Below are positions 17,774 through 25,790 of a stretch of 64,000 nt of DNA, piece after piece. The stretch lies in contig CP011077.1 of the NCBI GenBank assembly GCA_000963575.1, forward strand, positions 1,302,001 to 1,366,000, written 5' to 3'. The notes beneath the pieces were generated by a model. The model was not told the DNA's origin and made no database searches. It saw nothing but the letters and a program-made list of their open reading frames with translations. Position numbers and translations under genes: made by a program. How positions within the stretch are numbered: the stretch's first letter is position 1; each line of letters starts with the position of its first letter. The DNA comes from Klebsiella michiganensis. Its GTDB lineage: Bacteria; Pseudomonadota; Gammaproteobacteria; Enterobacterales; Enterobacteriaceae.

Positions 17774-19171
17774 ATGTCTTTTGATTCTCTCGGCCTGAAT
17801 GCCGATATTTTGCGTGCGGTGGAAGAGCAGGGTTATCGTGAGCCTACCCCAATCCAGCGGCAGGCAATCCCGGTAGTCTTATCAGGCCGTGACCTGATGG
17901 CCAGTGCCCAAACCGGTACCGGCAAAACCGCAGGTTTTACCCTGCCGCTGTTACAGCGTCTGACCGACAGCGCACCTCACCAGAAGGGCCGTCGCCCTGT
18001 GCGTGCGCTGATCCTCACCCCAACCCGCGAACTGGCGGCGCAGATTGGTGAGAACGTCCGCGACTACAGCAAATATTTAAATATCCGCTCGCTGGTTGTT
18101 TTCGGCGGCGTGAGCATTAACCCGCAGATGATGAAGCTGCGCGGCGGCGTGGATGTGCTGGTGGCAACCCCTGGTCGTCTGCTGGATCTTGAACACCAGA
18201 ACGCCGTAAAACTCGATCAAATCGAGATCCTGGTGCTGGACGAAGCCGACCGTATGCTGGACATGGGCTTCATTCATGACATCCGTCGCGTGCTGGCTAA
18301 ACTCCCTGCGCGCCGCCAGAACCTGCTGTTCTCCGCCACCTTCTCCGACGACATTAAAGCGCTGGCCGAAAAGCTGCTGCATAACCCGGAAGAAGTGGAA
18401 GTGGCTCGCCGCAACACGGCGTCTGAGCAGGTCACCCAGCATGTTCATTTTGTGGACAAAAAGCGCAAGCGGGAACTGCTGTCGCAGATGATTGGCGAAG
18501 GTAACTGGCAGCAAGTGCTGGTGTTCACCCGCACCAAACACGGCGCTAACCACCTTGCGGAGCAGCTGCAAAAAGACGGTATTACCGCGGCGGCTATCCA
18601 CGGCAACAAGAGCCAGGGCGCCCGTACGCGTGCATTGGCTGACTTCAAAAGCGGTGGTATTCGCGTGCTGGTGGCGACCGATATCGCGGCTCGTGGCCTG
18701 GACATTGAAGAACTTCCGCACGTTGTTAACTATGAGTTGCCGAACGTACCGGAAGACTACGTGCACCGTATTGGCCGTACCGGTCGTGCGGCGGCCACCG
18801 GCGAGGCACTGTCTCTGGTGTGCGTGGACGAGCATAAGCTGCTGCGCGACATCGAGCGTCTGCTGAAGCGCGAGATCCCACGTATCGCCCTGCCTGGTTT
18901 TGATGTTGATCCGTCAATTCCGGCTGAGCCAATCGTGAATGGCCGTCAGCAGCGTGGCGGCGGTGGTCGTGGTGGTCAGGGCGGTCGCGGCGGTCAAAGC
19001 CAGGGCCAGGGCCAGCGTCGCGGTGGTAACGGCGGGAACGCAAATGCCGCCGGGGAACGTAACAACGCTCCGCGCCGCAGCGGTAAACCGCAAGGTGAAG
19101 GCGCAGCGAAGCCGGCAGGGGATAATGCCCGTCGCCGCCGTCCACCGCGTAAACCAGCGGCTGCGCAGTAA
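17774..19171 (+). CDS. rhlE: DEAD-box RNA helicase RhlE
   Basis: A 465-residue ATP-dependent RNA helicase involved in ribosome assembly. It has the Q motif (YREPTPIQRQAIP), Walker A AQTGTGKT, the DEAD box in VLDEADRMLDMG, SAT (LLFSATFS), and motifs V-VI (ATDIAARGLDIE, HRIGRTGRA). The tail from about residue 390 is rich in Arg-Gly repeats and Lys, which bind RNA. Slightly longer than E. coli RhlE (454) through the tail. Confidence 0.97.
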   Translation: MSFDSLGLNADILRAVEEQGYREPTPIQRQAIPVVLSGRDLMASAQTGTGKTAGFTLPLLQRLTDSAPHQKGRRPVRALILTPTRELAAQIGENVRDYSKYLNIRSLVVFGGVSINPQMMKLRGGVDVLVATPGRLLDLEHQNAVKLDQIEILVLDEADRMLDMGFIHDIRRVLAKLPARRQNLLFSATFSDDIKALAEKLLHNPEEVEVARRNTASEQVTQHVHFVDKKRKRELLSQMIGEGNWQQVLVFTRTKHGANHLAEQLQKDGITAAAIHGNKSQGARTRALADFKSGGIRVLVATDIAARGLDIEELPHVVNYELPNVPEDYVHRIGRTGRAAATGEALSLVCVDEHKLLRDIERLLKREIPRIALPGFDVDPSIPAEPIVNGRQQRGGGGRGGQGGRGGQSQGQGQRRGGNGGNANAAGERNNAPRRSGKPQGEGAAKPAGDNARRRRPPRKPAAAQ

Positions 19172-19179
19172 GTTTCATA

Positions 19180-19317
19180 CCCTCACCCTAACCCTCTCCC
19201 TGAAAGTGGAGAGGGGATTAAAGGCGCCCTGTATTTCTTCTTCCCCGTTAGGGGCGGGAATTAGCTGAGTCCCATGTTTTCCCTCTCTCCCCTAGGGGAG
19301 AGGGTCGGGGTGAGGGG
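19180..19317. repeat. dispersed palindromic repeat, full-length copy
   Basis: The element begins CCCTCACCCTAACCCTCTCC (19180) and ends with a near-complement (19295-19317), so it has about 21-base terminal inverted repeats. Three hairpins lie inside: 19192-19215 (CCCTCTCC/GGAGAGGG), 19242-19253 (CCCC-GTTA-GGGG) and 19284-19301 (a perfect palindrome). The inner part (GAGGGGATTAAAGGCGCCC...TTTCTTC) is shared with the copy near 44850. It probably also ends rhlE transcription. No coding capacity. Confidence 0.7.
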
Positions 19318-19346
19318 ATAACAACACAAATATTATCGGATGCGTC

Positions 19347-20282
19347 ATGCGTGTTCTTCTTGCCCCGATGGAAGGCGTTCTCGACTCTTTAGTCCGCGAA
19401 CTTCTTACCGAGGTTAATGACTACGATCTCTGTATCACCGAATTTCTTCGCGTGGTCGATCAGCTTTTACCGGTTAAATCCTTTCTCAAACTTTGCCCCG
19501 AGCTTAATCACGCCAGCCGCACACAGTCTGGAACGCTGGTACGCGTCCAGCTTCTGGGACAGTACCCACAGTGGCTGGCTGAGAACGCGGCTCGTGCGGT
19601 CGAGCTGGGGTCCTGGGGGGTGGACTTAAACTGCGGCTGCCCGTCAAAACTGGTCAACGGCAGCGGCGGCGGTGCGACTTTGCTCAAAGATCCCGAGCTC
19701 ATTTACCGCGGCGCGAAAGCCATGCGTGAAGCTGTGCCCGCGCATTTACCGGTCACGGTAAAAATTCGCCTCGGCTGGGACAGTGGGGCACGGCAGTTTG
19801 AAATTGCGGATGCAGTACAGCAGGCAGGGGCTACAGAGCTGGTGGTTCACGGGCGGACAAAAGAAGACGGCTACAAAGCCGAGCTGATTAACTGGGGCGC
19901 CATCGGAGAAATTCGCCAGCGGCTGTCGATTCCGGTCATCGCTAACGGCGAAATCTGGGACTGGCAAAGCGCGCAGGATTGCCTGGCGGCTACCGGGTGC
20001 GATTCGGTGATAATTGGGCGTGGGGCGCTGAATGTGCCGAACCTGAGCCGGGTTATTAAATACAACGAAGCGCGGATGCCGTGGGCCGATGTCGTTACGT
20101 TATTGCAAAAATACAGCCGCCTGGAAAAACAGGGCGATACCGGGCTGTATCACGTGGCGAGGATTAAACAGTGGCTCGGTTATTTGCGTAAAGAATACGT
20201 TGAAGCAACGGCGCTGTTTACTGTTGTTCGTACATTAAAAACCTCCGGTGAAATCGCCAATGTTATTGGCGCGTTAAAATAA
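19347..20282 (+). CDS. dusC: tRNA-dihydrouridine(16) synthase
   Basis: An FMN-dependent reductase that makes dihydrouridine at position 16 of tRNA. The 311-residue product has the N-terminal APMEGVLD motif, the catalytic cysteine in LNCGCPSK, and the phosphate-binding IIGRGAL segment, matching E. coli DusC (YohI). It starts directly after the repeat; no obvious ribosome site is visible before the ATG. An imperfect terminator at 20294-20330 follows. Confidence 0.95.
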   Translation: MRVLLAPMEGVLDSLVRELLTEVNDYDLCITEFLRVVDQLLPVKSFLKLCPELNHASRTQSGTLVRVQLLGQYPQWLAENAARAVELGSWGVDLNCGCPSKLVNGSGGGATLLKDPELIYRGAKAMREAVPAHLPVTVKIRLGWDSGARQFEIADAVQQAGATELVVHGRTKEDGYKAELINWGAIGEIRQRLSIPVIANGEIWDWQSAQDCLAATGCDSVIIGRGALNVPNLSRVIKYNEARMPWADVVTLLQKYSRLEKQGDTGLYHVARIKQWLGYLRKEYVEATALFTVVRTLKTSGEIANVIGALK

Positions 20283-20293
20283 AGTTTTCGACA

Positions 20294-20330
20294 AAAACCG
20301 TTAATTTATCTTTTAATTGACGGTTTTTTT
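20294..20330 (+). terminator. terminator after dusC
   Basis: AAACCGTTAATT pairs imperfectly with AATTGACGGTTT around TATCTTTT, followed by a run of T. Confidence 0.65.
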
Positions 20331-20452
20331 GTTGAGCTATTTCCTTTCTTGCATTCAATTCTGAATCAGCTTCACAATTTTTAATCTTTCTATTATTTAA
20401 AGCTGGAGCTTATTTCCGAGTGATGACAGTATGACGGCATAAATTACATAAA

Positions 20453-20526
20453 GGATTGTTACTGTCTAACAGGCAAAACCTAAGTTTTCTCTCCGGTTGT
20501 CGGGGGTGAAACTTAGGTTTTTTTTT
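20453..20526 (+). promoter_or_regulatory. RAT antiterminator and terminator 1 (before porin)
   Basis: GGATTGTTACTGT...ACAGGCAAAACC at 20453-20480 is a BglG-type ribonucleic antiterminator. It overlaps a terminator whose stem pairs AAACCTAAGTTT (20476-20487) with AAACTTAGGTTT (20509-20520), followed by T-rich sequence. Binding of the BglG-like protein would favour the RAT hairpin and let transcription enter the porin gene. Confidence 0.93.
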
Positions 20527-20559
20527 GCTTGTTTTTTATTAAAACAAGGGACTTTTACC

Positions 20560-21888
20560 ATGTACTCACACACAAAAATAACAGGCGGCGTGATACTGCT
20601 GCTGAGTTTTGCAGGCATTTCCGATGCTTTGGCGGATGATTCCCGTTATGACGGCGGGCTGCTCACGGACAGCCATCTTGATGCCACGCTGAAAAATGTC
20701 TGGATGCTCAATACCACGGATGCTATGTCAGACCAGGGCATTGGCGATCAGAATGCCTGGGCTCAGGCGCTCCATCTGGATTGGCAAAGCGGCTGGCTGT
20801 GGGATCACGTTGGCGTCGATGCGTCGTGGTATGGCGTAGCGAAGCTGTATGCCAACGATGCATTTTATGGCAGAGACTTACTGCGGGATAAAAACGGCAA
20901 AGCGCAGGGCTTCAACAAGCTTGGGCAGTGGTATGCCAAAGCGCGCTGGGGCGATCCGCAGCGGCACCTGTTCCTTTGGGCTGGCTGGCGGCAGCTCTAT
21001 AAATTTGCAGCGCTAAATGTGACCCGTAGCCGCGCGGCACCAAGCACCTGGGAAGGGATCAGCTCTGAACTTGCCTGGGATGATTTTGGTGCCAGGGTGG
21101 CCGTCGTTAACCGCTTTTCGGAACGAGATGAGCCGGAAAAACGCCGTTTCAGAACCCTGAAATCCAACAAGCAGATTGACTATATCGCGACCGGCGAGCT
21201 GAGCTGGGTGCCCGCTCAGGGCAGTAAAATCAGCTATATCGCCGCCGAAAGTGACAGCTATCTCCTTCGCCATGGGGTCGAGGCCAATGCCGTCGTGCCG
21301 CTGGGCGAAGATGTCAATCTGCTGGCAAGAAGCACCTACTATTACGCCCGTGGGCTCAGCGAATGGGAGGGCGCTCGTGGGTTTAGCCGCAGCGCACAGC
21401 ACCTGTTTGCCCTGGTCGGCTATCAGTCCGGGCGGTCTGAATCCGGGGTTGGCTGGTCGCATACGCGAGCGCCTCTGGACAGCGGTCTGGGGCATTTTTA
21501 CTGGCACTTTGGTAAAAACACCCGCGGCGCATTTAATAGCAAAGCCGACGGTGAAGGCAACGATTATATCAATGACGGTGAGCAGATGCTGTATTTATAC
21601 AGCCAGTACCAGTTTATGCCTGAGTTATTAATTGGCCTGTATGGCAATTACGGCTTTGGCATGGAATATAAAGGTGTGAGTTTAAAGGAGTGGGAATATG
21701 GCGGCTATTTCCTCTGGCATAGCCCGCAGCTAAAAGGCCTGAACGTATTCGCCGGGTTTGGGCCGAGCTATAGCTGGAAATTAACCTCTGCCAAAATGCC
21801 TTCTCTCGATGAGAATAACCATAGCTTCCGTCGCGCGAAAGGCGTGGGGGGAACCGTGCGCGTTGAATATCGGTTTAATTTATTCTGA
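20560..21888 (+). CDS. OprD-family outer membrane porin
   Basis: A 442-residue outer-membrane protein with a signal peptide (cleavage after about residue 25, DALA/DDSRY). It has OprD/chitoporin-family features: a Gly/Asp-rich start (GGLLTDSHL), many alternating beta strands and a C-terminal aromatic residue (YRFNLF). Placed first in a beta-glucoside operon, it probably lets aryl-beta-glucosides or small oligosaccharides cross the outer membrane, the role BglH plays in E. coli though that is a LamB-type porin. ATG 20560 follows AAGGGACTTTTACC; the frame is open upstream but covers the RAT/terminator. Confidence 0.85.
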   Translation: MYSHTKITGGVILLLSFAGISDALADDSRYDGGLLTDSHLDATLKNVWMLNTTDAMSDQGIGDQNAWAQALHLDWQSGWLWDHVGVDASWYGVAKLYANDAFYGRDLLRDKNGKAQGFNKLGQWYAKARWGDPQRHLFLWAGWRQLYKFAALNVTRSRAAPSTWEGISSELAWDDFGARVAVVNRFSERDEPEKRRFRTLKSNKQIDYIATGELSWVPAQGSKISYIAAESDSYLLRHGVEANAVVPLGEDVNLLARSTYYYARGLSEWEGARGFSRSAQHLFALVGYQSGRSESGVGWSHTRAPLDSGLGHFYWHFGKNTRGAFNSKADGEGNDYINDGEQMLYLYSQYQFMPELLIGLYGNYGFGMEYKGVSLKEWEYGGYFLWHSPQLKGLNVFAGFGPSYSWKLTSAKMPSLDENNHSFRRAKGVGGTVRVEYRFNLF

Positions 21889-21912
21889 TGACGTTATAAA
21901 TAAGGAGTGAAC

Positions 21913-22803
21913 ATGAAAAAGAACATTATCGCCGGGCTGCTGCTTACGTTAATGGCGGGCTCTGCCTTTGCCGCAGAGCGCCCAATGCGCATTCTGCTGG
22001 TCAATGACGATGGCTGCCAGTCCGTGGGCACAACCTCATTACAGGAGAAGCTGGCGGCGAAAGGATATGATGTCTGGATGGTTGCCCCTGCCACCAATCA
22101 AAGCGGTATTGGCTCCGCCATTACCTTCAAGCCGAATAAAATTTTCGACGTCAAAAAAGTGGCTGATAAGCGCTACTGCTTCCCGGGTACGCCAGCGGAC
22201 GCACTTGATTTTGGCGTGCTGGGCGTAATGAAAGAGACGCCGCCGGACCTGGTCATTTCCGGCGTTAACGATGGCCCTAACACCGGCGTGGCGCAGCTTA
22301 ACTCCGGCACCATCGGCGCCGCCGCTCGCGCGGTTCGCTATGGTTACCCGTCGATTGCCGCCAGTATTGGCTATATTCTCAGCGAGCAGGAGATGAAGTC
22401 CGGCTGGCCAAGTACCCATAAATACTGGCCGGATTCCGTCGATTATGTGGTGGGCCTCGTGGATACGCTGGCAAAAACCTGGCAGCCGGGCCAGTCGGTT
22501 CTGCCTGCGGGGTCTGGGCTAAGTATCAACTATCCGCCGCTGGAGAAGAAGGCCGTTAAGGGCGTGAAATTTGTTGAGAACGAGCGTAACCCGGTACCGC
22601 AGCACTACTACAAGCTGCTGCCGGACGGCAAAGCCCAGCAAATCATGAGTGAAAAAGTGCTGACGCCGGTGGACTCAGATACCGATACCGGCTGGCTGAA
22701 CCGGGGGTACATTACCTGGACTGTGTTTGACGGGGAGTGGAACGCGACGCAGTTTGACGACCAGTACCGCAAGCTTTTTGCTGCGGAGGTTAAAACTCAA
22801 TAG
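21913..22803 (+). CDS. exported SurE-like nucleotidase/phosphatase
   Basis: A 296-residue protein with a clear signal peptide (MKKNIIAGLLLTLMAGSAFA), followed by a SurE domain: RILLVNDDG (metal Asp pair), APATNQSG, PADALDFG, SGVNDGPNTG and NSGTIGAAARA. SurE proteins are metal-dependent 5'/3'-nucleotidases and usually cytoplasmic; the signal sequence makes this one periplasmic. It sits between the porin and bglG, with AAGGAG five bases before the ATG. It might remove phosphate from phosphorylated or nucleotide substrates in the periplasm; the true substrate is unknown. Confidence 0.85.
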   Translation: MKKNIIAGLLLTLMAGSAFAAERPMRILLVNDDGCQSVGTTSLQEKLAAKGYDVWMVAPATNQSGIGSAITFKPNKIFDVKKVADKRYCFPGTPADALDFGVLGVMKETPPDLVISGVNDGPNTGVAQLNSGTIGAAARAVRYGYPSIAASIGYILSEQEMKSGWPSTHKYWPDSVDYVVGLVDTLAKTWQPGQSVLPAGSGLSINYPPLEKKAVKGVKFVENERNPVPQHYYKLLPDGKAQQIMSEKVLTPVDSDTDTGWLNRGYITWTVFDGEWNATQFDDQYRKLFAAEVKTQ

Positions 22804-22874
22804 CAGCGATCGCTATCACGCTTTTCGCCTTGGTGGCTTGAGGGATATATCCTCCGTGATAGAGTGTAAAGGTT

Positions 22875-22938
22875 GGATTGTTACTGCACATCGCAGGCAA
22901 AACCTGATTATCTGGCTCTGCCAGGGGTCAGGTTTTTT
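22875..22938 (+). promoter_or_regulatory. RAT antiterminator and terminator 2 (before bglG)
   Basis: GGATTGTTACTGC...GCAGGCAAAACC at 22875-22904, nearly identical to the E. coli bgl RAT. The competing terminator pairs AAAACCTGA with TCAGGTTTT (22928 on) around an inner CTGG/CCAG hairpin and ends in T-run 22933-22939. Confidence 0.95.
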
Positions 22939-22954
22939 TGTTTTTGGGGTAACC

Positions 22955-23794
22955 ATGGAAATCACCAGGATACTGAACAACAACGTAGTGGTTATCCTCG
23001 ACGAGCACCAGCGCGAGCAGGTGGTGATGGGAAAGGGGCTGGGCTTTCAAAAACAGCCGGGAGACAGCCTCGACCGCAGCAAAATAGAAAAGGTTTTTGC
23101 CCTGCAGAGCGACGAGCTGGTGGCGAGGCTAAGCGAGCTGCTGAACCAGATCCCGCTGGAGGTGATGACCACCTGCGACAGGATTATTCAACTGGCGCGC
23201 GAGCGGCTGGGCAAGCTGCAGGAAAGCCTCTACATTTCGCTTACTGACCACTGCCATTTTGCCATTGAGCGACAGAAGAAAGGCATGGCCATCCGCAACG
23301 TGCTGCTCTGGGAGATCAAGCGCCTGTATCCAAAGGAGTTTGCCCTGGGCGTTGAGGCGCTTGGCATTATCGACCGGCGCCTTGGGGTACGGCTGGCGGA
23401 GGATGAGGCAGGGTTTATTGCGCTGCACCTGGTCACCGCCCAGCTCGAAGGGGAGATGCCGGAGGTGATGGACGTCACCCGCGTAATGCAGGAAATCCTG
23501 CATATCGTGAAGTACCAGCTCCAAATCGAGTACCAGGAAGAGAGCCTGAGCTACCAGCGCTTCGTGACGCATTTAAAATTCTTTGCCCAAAGAATGCTGA
23601 ACCGCACCACGGTGGCAGATGACGACGAGACGCTGCATGCGGCGGTGAAGGACAACTACCCGCTGGCGTGGCGCTGTGCGGAGAAGCTTCAGCGGCACCT
23701 GGCAAAAAGCTATCAGCGTGAGCTGACCAACGAAGAGATCATGTTCCTCGCGATTCATATTGAGCGAGTGCGTAAAGAGAGCCGTAAGGCTTAA
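22955..23794 (+). CDS. bglG: beta-glucoside operon transcriptional antiterminator
   Basis: A 279-residue BglG-family protein: an N-terminal RNA-binding CAT domain (MEITRILNNNVVVILD..., residues 1-55) and two PTS regulation domains with the conserved histidines (SLTDHCHFAI in PRD1, FLAIHIERV in PRD2). It is expected to be phosphorylated by BglF when no substrate is present and, when dephosphorylated, to bind the three RAT elements here. ATG 22955 gives the family length; the frame upstream covers terminator 2. Confidence 0.95.
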   Translation: MEITRILNNNVVVILDEHQREQVVMGKGLGFQKQPGDSLDRSKIEKVFALQSDELVARLSELLNQIPLEVMTTCDRIIQLARERLGKLQESLYISLTDHCHFAIERQKKGMAIRNVLLWEIKRLYPKEFALGVEALGIIDRRLGVRLAEDEAGFIALHLVTAQLEGEMPEVMDVTRVMQEILHIVKYQLQIEYQEESLSYQRFVTHLKFFAQRMLNRTTVADDDETLHAAVKDNYPLAWRCAEKLQRHLAKSYQRELTNEEIMFLAIHIERVRKESRKA

Positions 23795-23804
23795 ACAACA
23801 AGAC

Positions 23805-23879
23805 GGATTGTTACTGCTTCGGCAGGCAAAACCTGAGCGTTAGCTCCCCTTGAGGGCGGCTGGCTCAGGTTTTTTTTTT
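23805..23879 (+). promoter_or_regulatory. RAT antiterminator and terminator 3 (before bglF)
   Basis: GGATTGTTACTGC...GCAGGCAAAACC at 23805-23833 overlaps a terminator pairing AACCTGAGC (23830-23838) with GCTCAGGTT (23863-23871), followed by nine or more T. Third such switch in this operon. Confidence 0.95.
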
Positions 23880-23930
23880 ACCTTACTCAGCACATTTCGC
23901 CTGCGGGCGTGACGTAGAAGGAAAGCGGTT

Positions 23931-25775
23931 ATGGACTATAAAGGGCTGGCGCAGGAGATCCTGAGGCATGTCGGCGGGAAGGAAAACATCGTCAGCCTGG
24001 TGCACTGTGCTACCAGGCTGCGCTTTAAGCTGAAAGACAACGCCCTTGCGGATGCCGGGTTAAAGAACAATCCCGGGGTGATTATGGTGGTGGAGAGCGG
24101 GGGGCAATTTCAGGTAGTCATTGGCAATCATGTTCACGATGTTTATACCGCAGTGTGTCAGGCGGCGGGCATCAGCGAAGAAGCTACGCCCCAGGAAGGT
24201 CAGGGGGAAAAAAGTAACCTGCTTAACCGCCTGATTGATATCGTTTCGGCGATCTTTACGCCTTTCCTCGGGGTGATGGCCGCCTCCGGTATTCTCAAAG
24301 GGATGCTGGCGCTCAGCGTGGTTTGTGGCTGGCTAAATACCGAATCAGCCACTTATAAGATCTGGTTTGCGGCCAGCGATTCACTGTTTTATTTCTTCCC
24401 GCTGGTGCTCGGCTATACCGCAGGGAAAAAATTTGGCGGCAGCCCGTTCCTCACCATGGCCATCGGCGGCGCCTTAACGCATCCGCTCATCACCCAGGCC
24501 CTGGAAGTTACCGCCCAGCCTGAACGCTTTTTGGGCATACCCGTGACCTTCATCAACTACAGCTCCTCGGTGATTCCGATTATCTTCGCCGCCTGGGCCA
24601 GCTGCTGGCTGGAAAAGCGCTGCAACAGGATATTCCCGTCGGCAATGAAGAACTTCTTCACTCCGCTGGTGTGTCTGGGAGTAGTGGTGCCGCTGACCTT
24701 CCTTATCATCGGCCCGGCGGCTACCTGGCTTAGCCAGATGCTGGCGTACGGCTACCAGGCCATTTATGCCTTTGCGCCGTGGCTTGCCGGAACTGTGATG
24801 GGCGCAATCTGGCAGATCTGCGTGATCTTTGGCCTGCACTGGGGGCTGGTGCCTATTATGATCAACAACCTCAGCGTGCTGGGCTACGACACGCTGATGC
24901 CGCTGCTGCTGCCGGCGGTGATGGGGCAGGTGGGGGCTGCGCTGGGGGTATTCCTCTCCACAAGAGACGCCAAACTTAAAGTGCTGTCCGGCTCGGCGGT
25001 CACCGCCGGGATCTTCGGCATCACCGAGCCCGCGGTGTATGGTGTGACCTTGCCCAATCGCCGTCCCTTTATCTTCGGCTGTATAGCCGGGGGGATCGGC
25101 GGGGCTATCGTCGGCTTCAGCCAGAGCAATCTTTACTCCTTTGGTTTGGCGAGCATTTTCAGCCTTGCGCAGATGCTTCCGCCGGGCGGCATGAACAGTA
25201 CGGTGTGGGGCGCGATTATCGGCACCGGGCTGTCGCTGGTGCTGGCCTGCGGATTGACCTGGGCCTTCGGCCTGCCGCGCAGCGCACAGTCCGCTTCATT
25301 ACCAACGGCAATTGCCGGAGACGAAGACATCCTGGCGCCGATGAGCGGCACCGTGCTGGCGATGGATCAGGTCCCGGATGCCACGTTTGCTGGCGGACTG
25401 CTGGGGAAAGGTGCGGCCATCATTCCGCTGAACAACGAAGTACGCGCGCCGTTTTACGGTGAGGTGGCCTCGTTATTCCAGACTCGCCATGCTATTGGGC
25501 TGCTGAGCGACAGCGGCATCGAAGTCTTAATCCACATTGGGATCGACACTGTAAAGCTGGACGGGCAGTACTTCACCGCCCACGTCCGGCCCGGAGACAA
25601 AATTAAACCCGGCGATCTGCTGATTGAGTTTGACCGCGAGGCAATTCTTGCCGCCGGTTACGATCTGGCCACGCCGGTAATCATCAGTAATAGCGATGAT
25701 TACCGGGACGTTACGCGCGTGACGCAGCAGCCCACCATCAATTCAGGTACGCCGTTCCTGGCGGTAGAACGTTAA
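23931..25775 (+). CDS. bglF: beta-glucoside PTS permease, EIIBCA
   Basis: A 614-residue PTS transporter in IIB-IIC-IIA order. IIB: phosphocysteine C26 in LVHCATRLRF. IIC: about ten hydrophobic helices, residues about 100-450, with the GITEPAVYG loop. IIA: residues about 465-610, with the active His near residue 535 (IHIGIDTVKLDG). It imports and phosphorylates aryl-beta-glucosides and also controls BglG by phosphorylation. Fifteen bases separate it from the hydrolase gene. Confidence 0.95.
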   Translation: MDYKGLAQEILRHVGGKENIVSLVHCATRLRFKLKDNALADAGLKNNPGVIMVVESGGQFQVVIGNHVHDVYTAVCQAAGISEEATPQEGQGEKSNLLNRLIDIVSAIFTPFLGVMAASGILKGMLALSVVCGWLNTESATYKIWFAASDSLFYFFPLVLGYTAGKKFGGSPFLTMAIGGALTHPLITQALEVTAQPERFLGIPVTFINYSSSVIPIIFAAWASCWLEKRCNRIFPSAMKNFFTPLVCLGVVVPLTFLIIGPAATWLSQMLAYGYQAIYAFAPWLAGTVMGAIWQICVIFGLHWGLVPIMINNLSVLGYDTLMPLLLPAVMGQVGAALGVFLSTRDAKLKVLSGSAVTAGIFGITEPAVYGVTLPNRRPFIFGCIAGGIGGAIVGFSQSNLYSFGLASIFSLAQMLPPGGMNSTVWGAIIGTGLSLVLACGLTWAFGLPRSAQSASLPTAIAGDEDILAPMSGTVLAMDQVPDATFAGGLLGKGAAIIPLNNEVRAPFYGEVASLFQTRHAIGLLSDSGIEVLIHIGIDTVKLDGQYFTAHVRPGDKIKPGDLLIEFDREAILAAGYDLATPVIISNSDDYRDVTRVTQQPTINSGTPFLAVER

Positions 25776-25790
25776 GCAAAGGAGAGTGAC

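Noticed and set aside
18077..18835. 252-codon frame antisense to rhlE
   Set aside because: Shadow of the helicase gene, no start signal and no recognisable domain.
20420..20440. Possible CRP site upstream of RAT 1
   Set aside because: GTGA is present but the right half does not fit TCACA at the needed spacing.
22727..22954. 76-codon N-terminal extension of bglG
   Set aside because: It runs through the surE end and the RAT/terminator 2 and has no match to BglG proteins.
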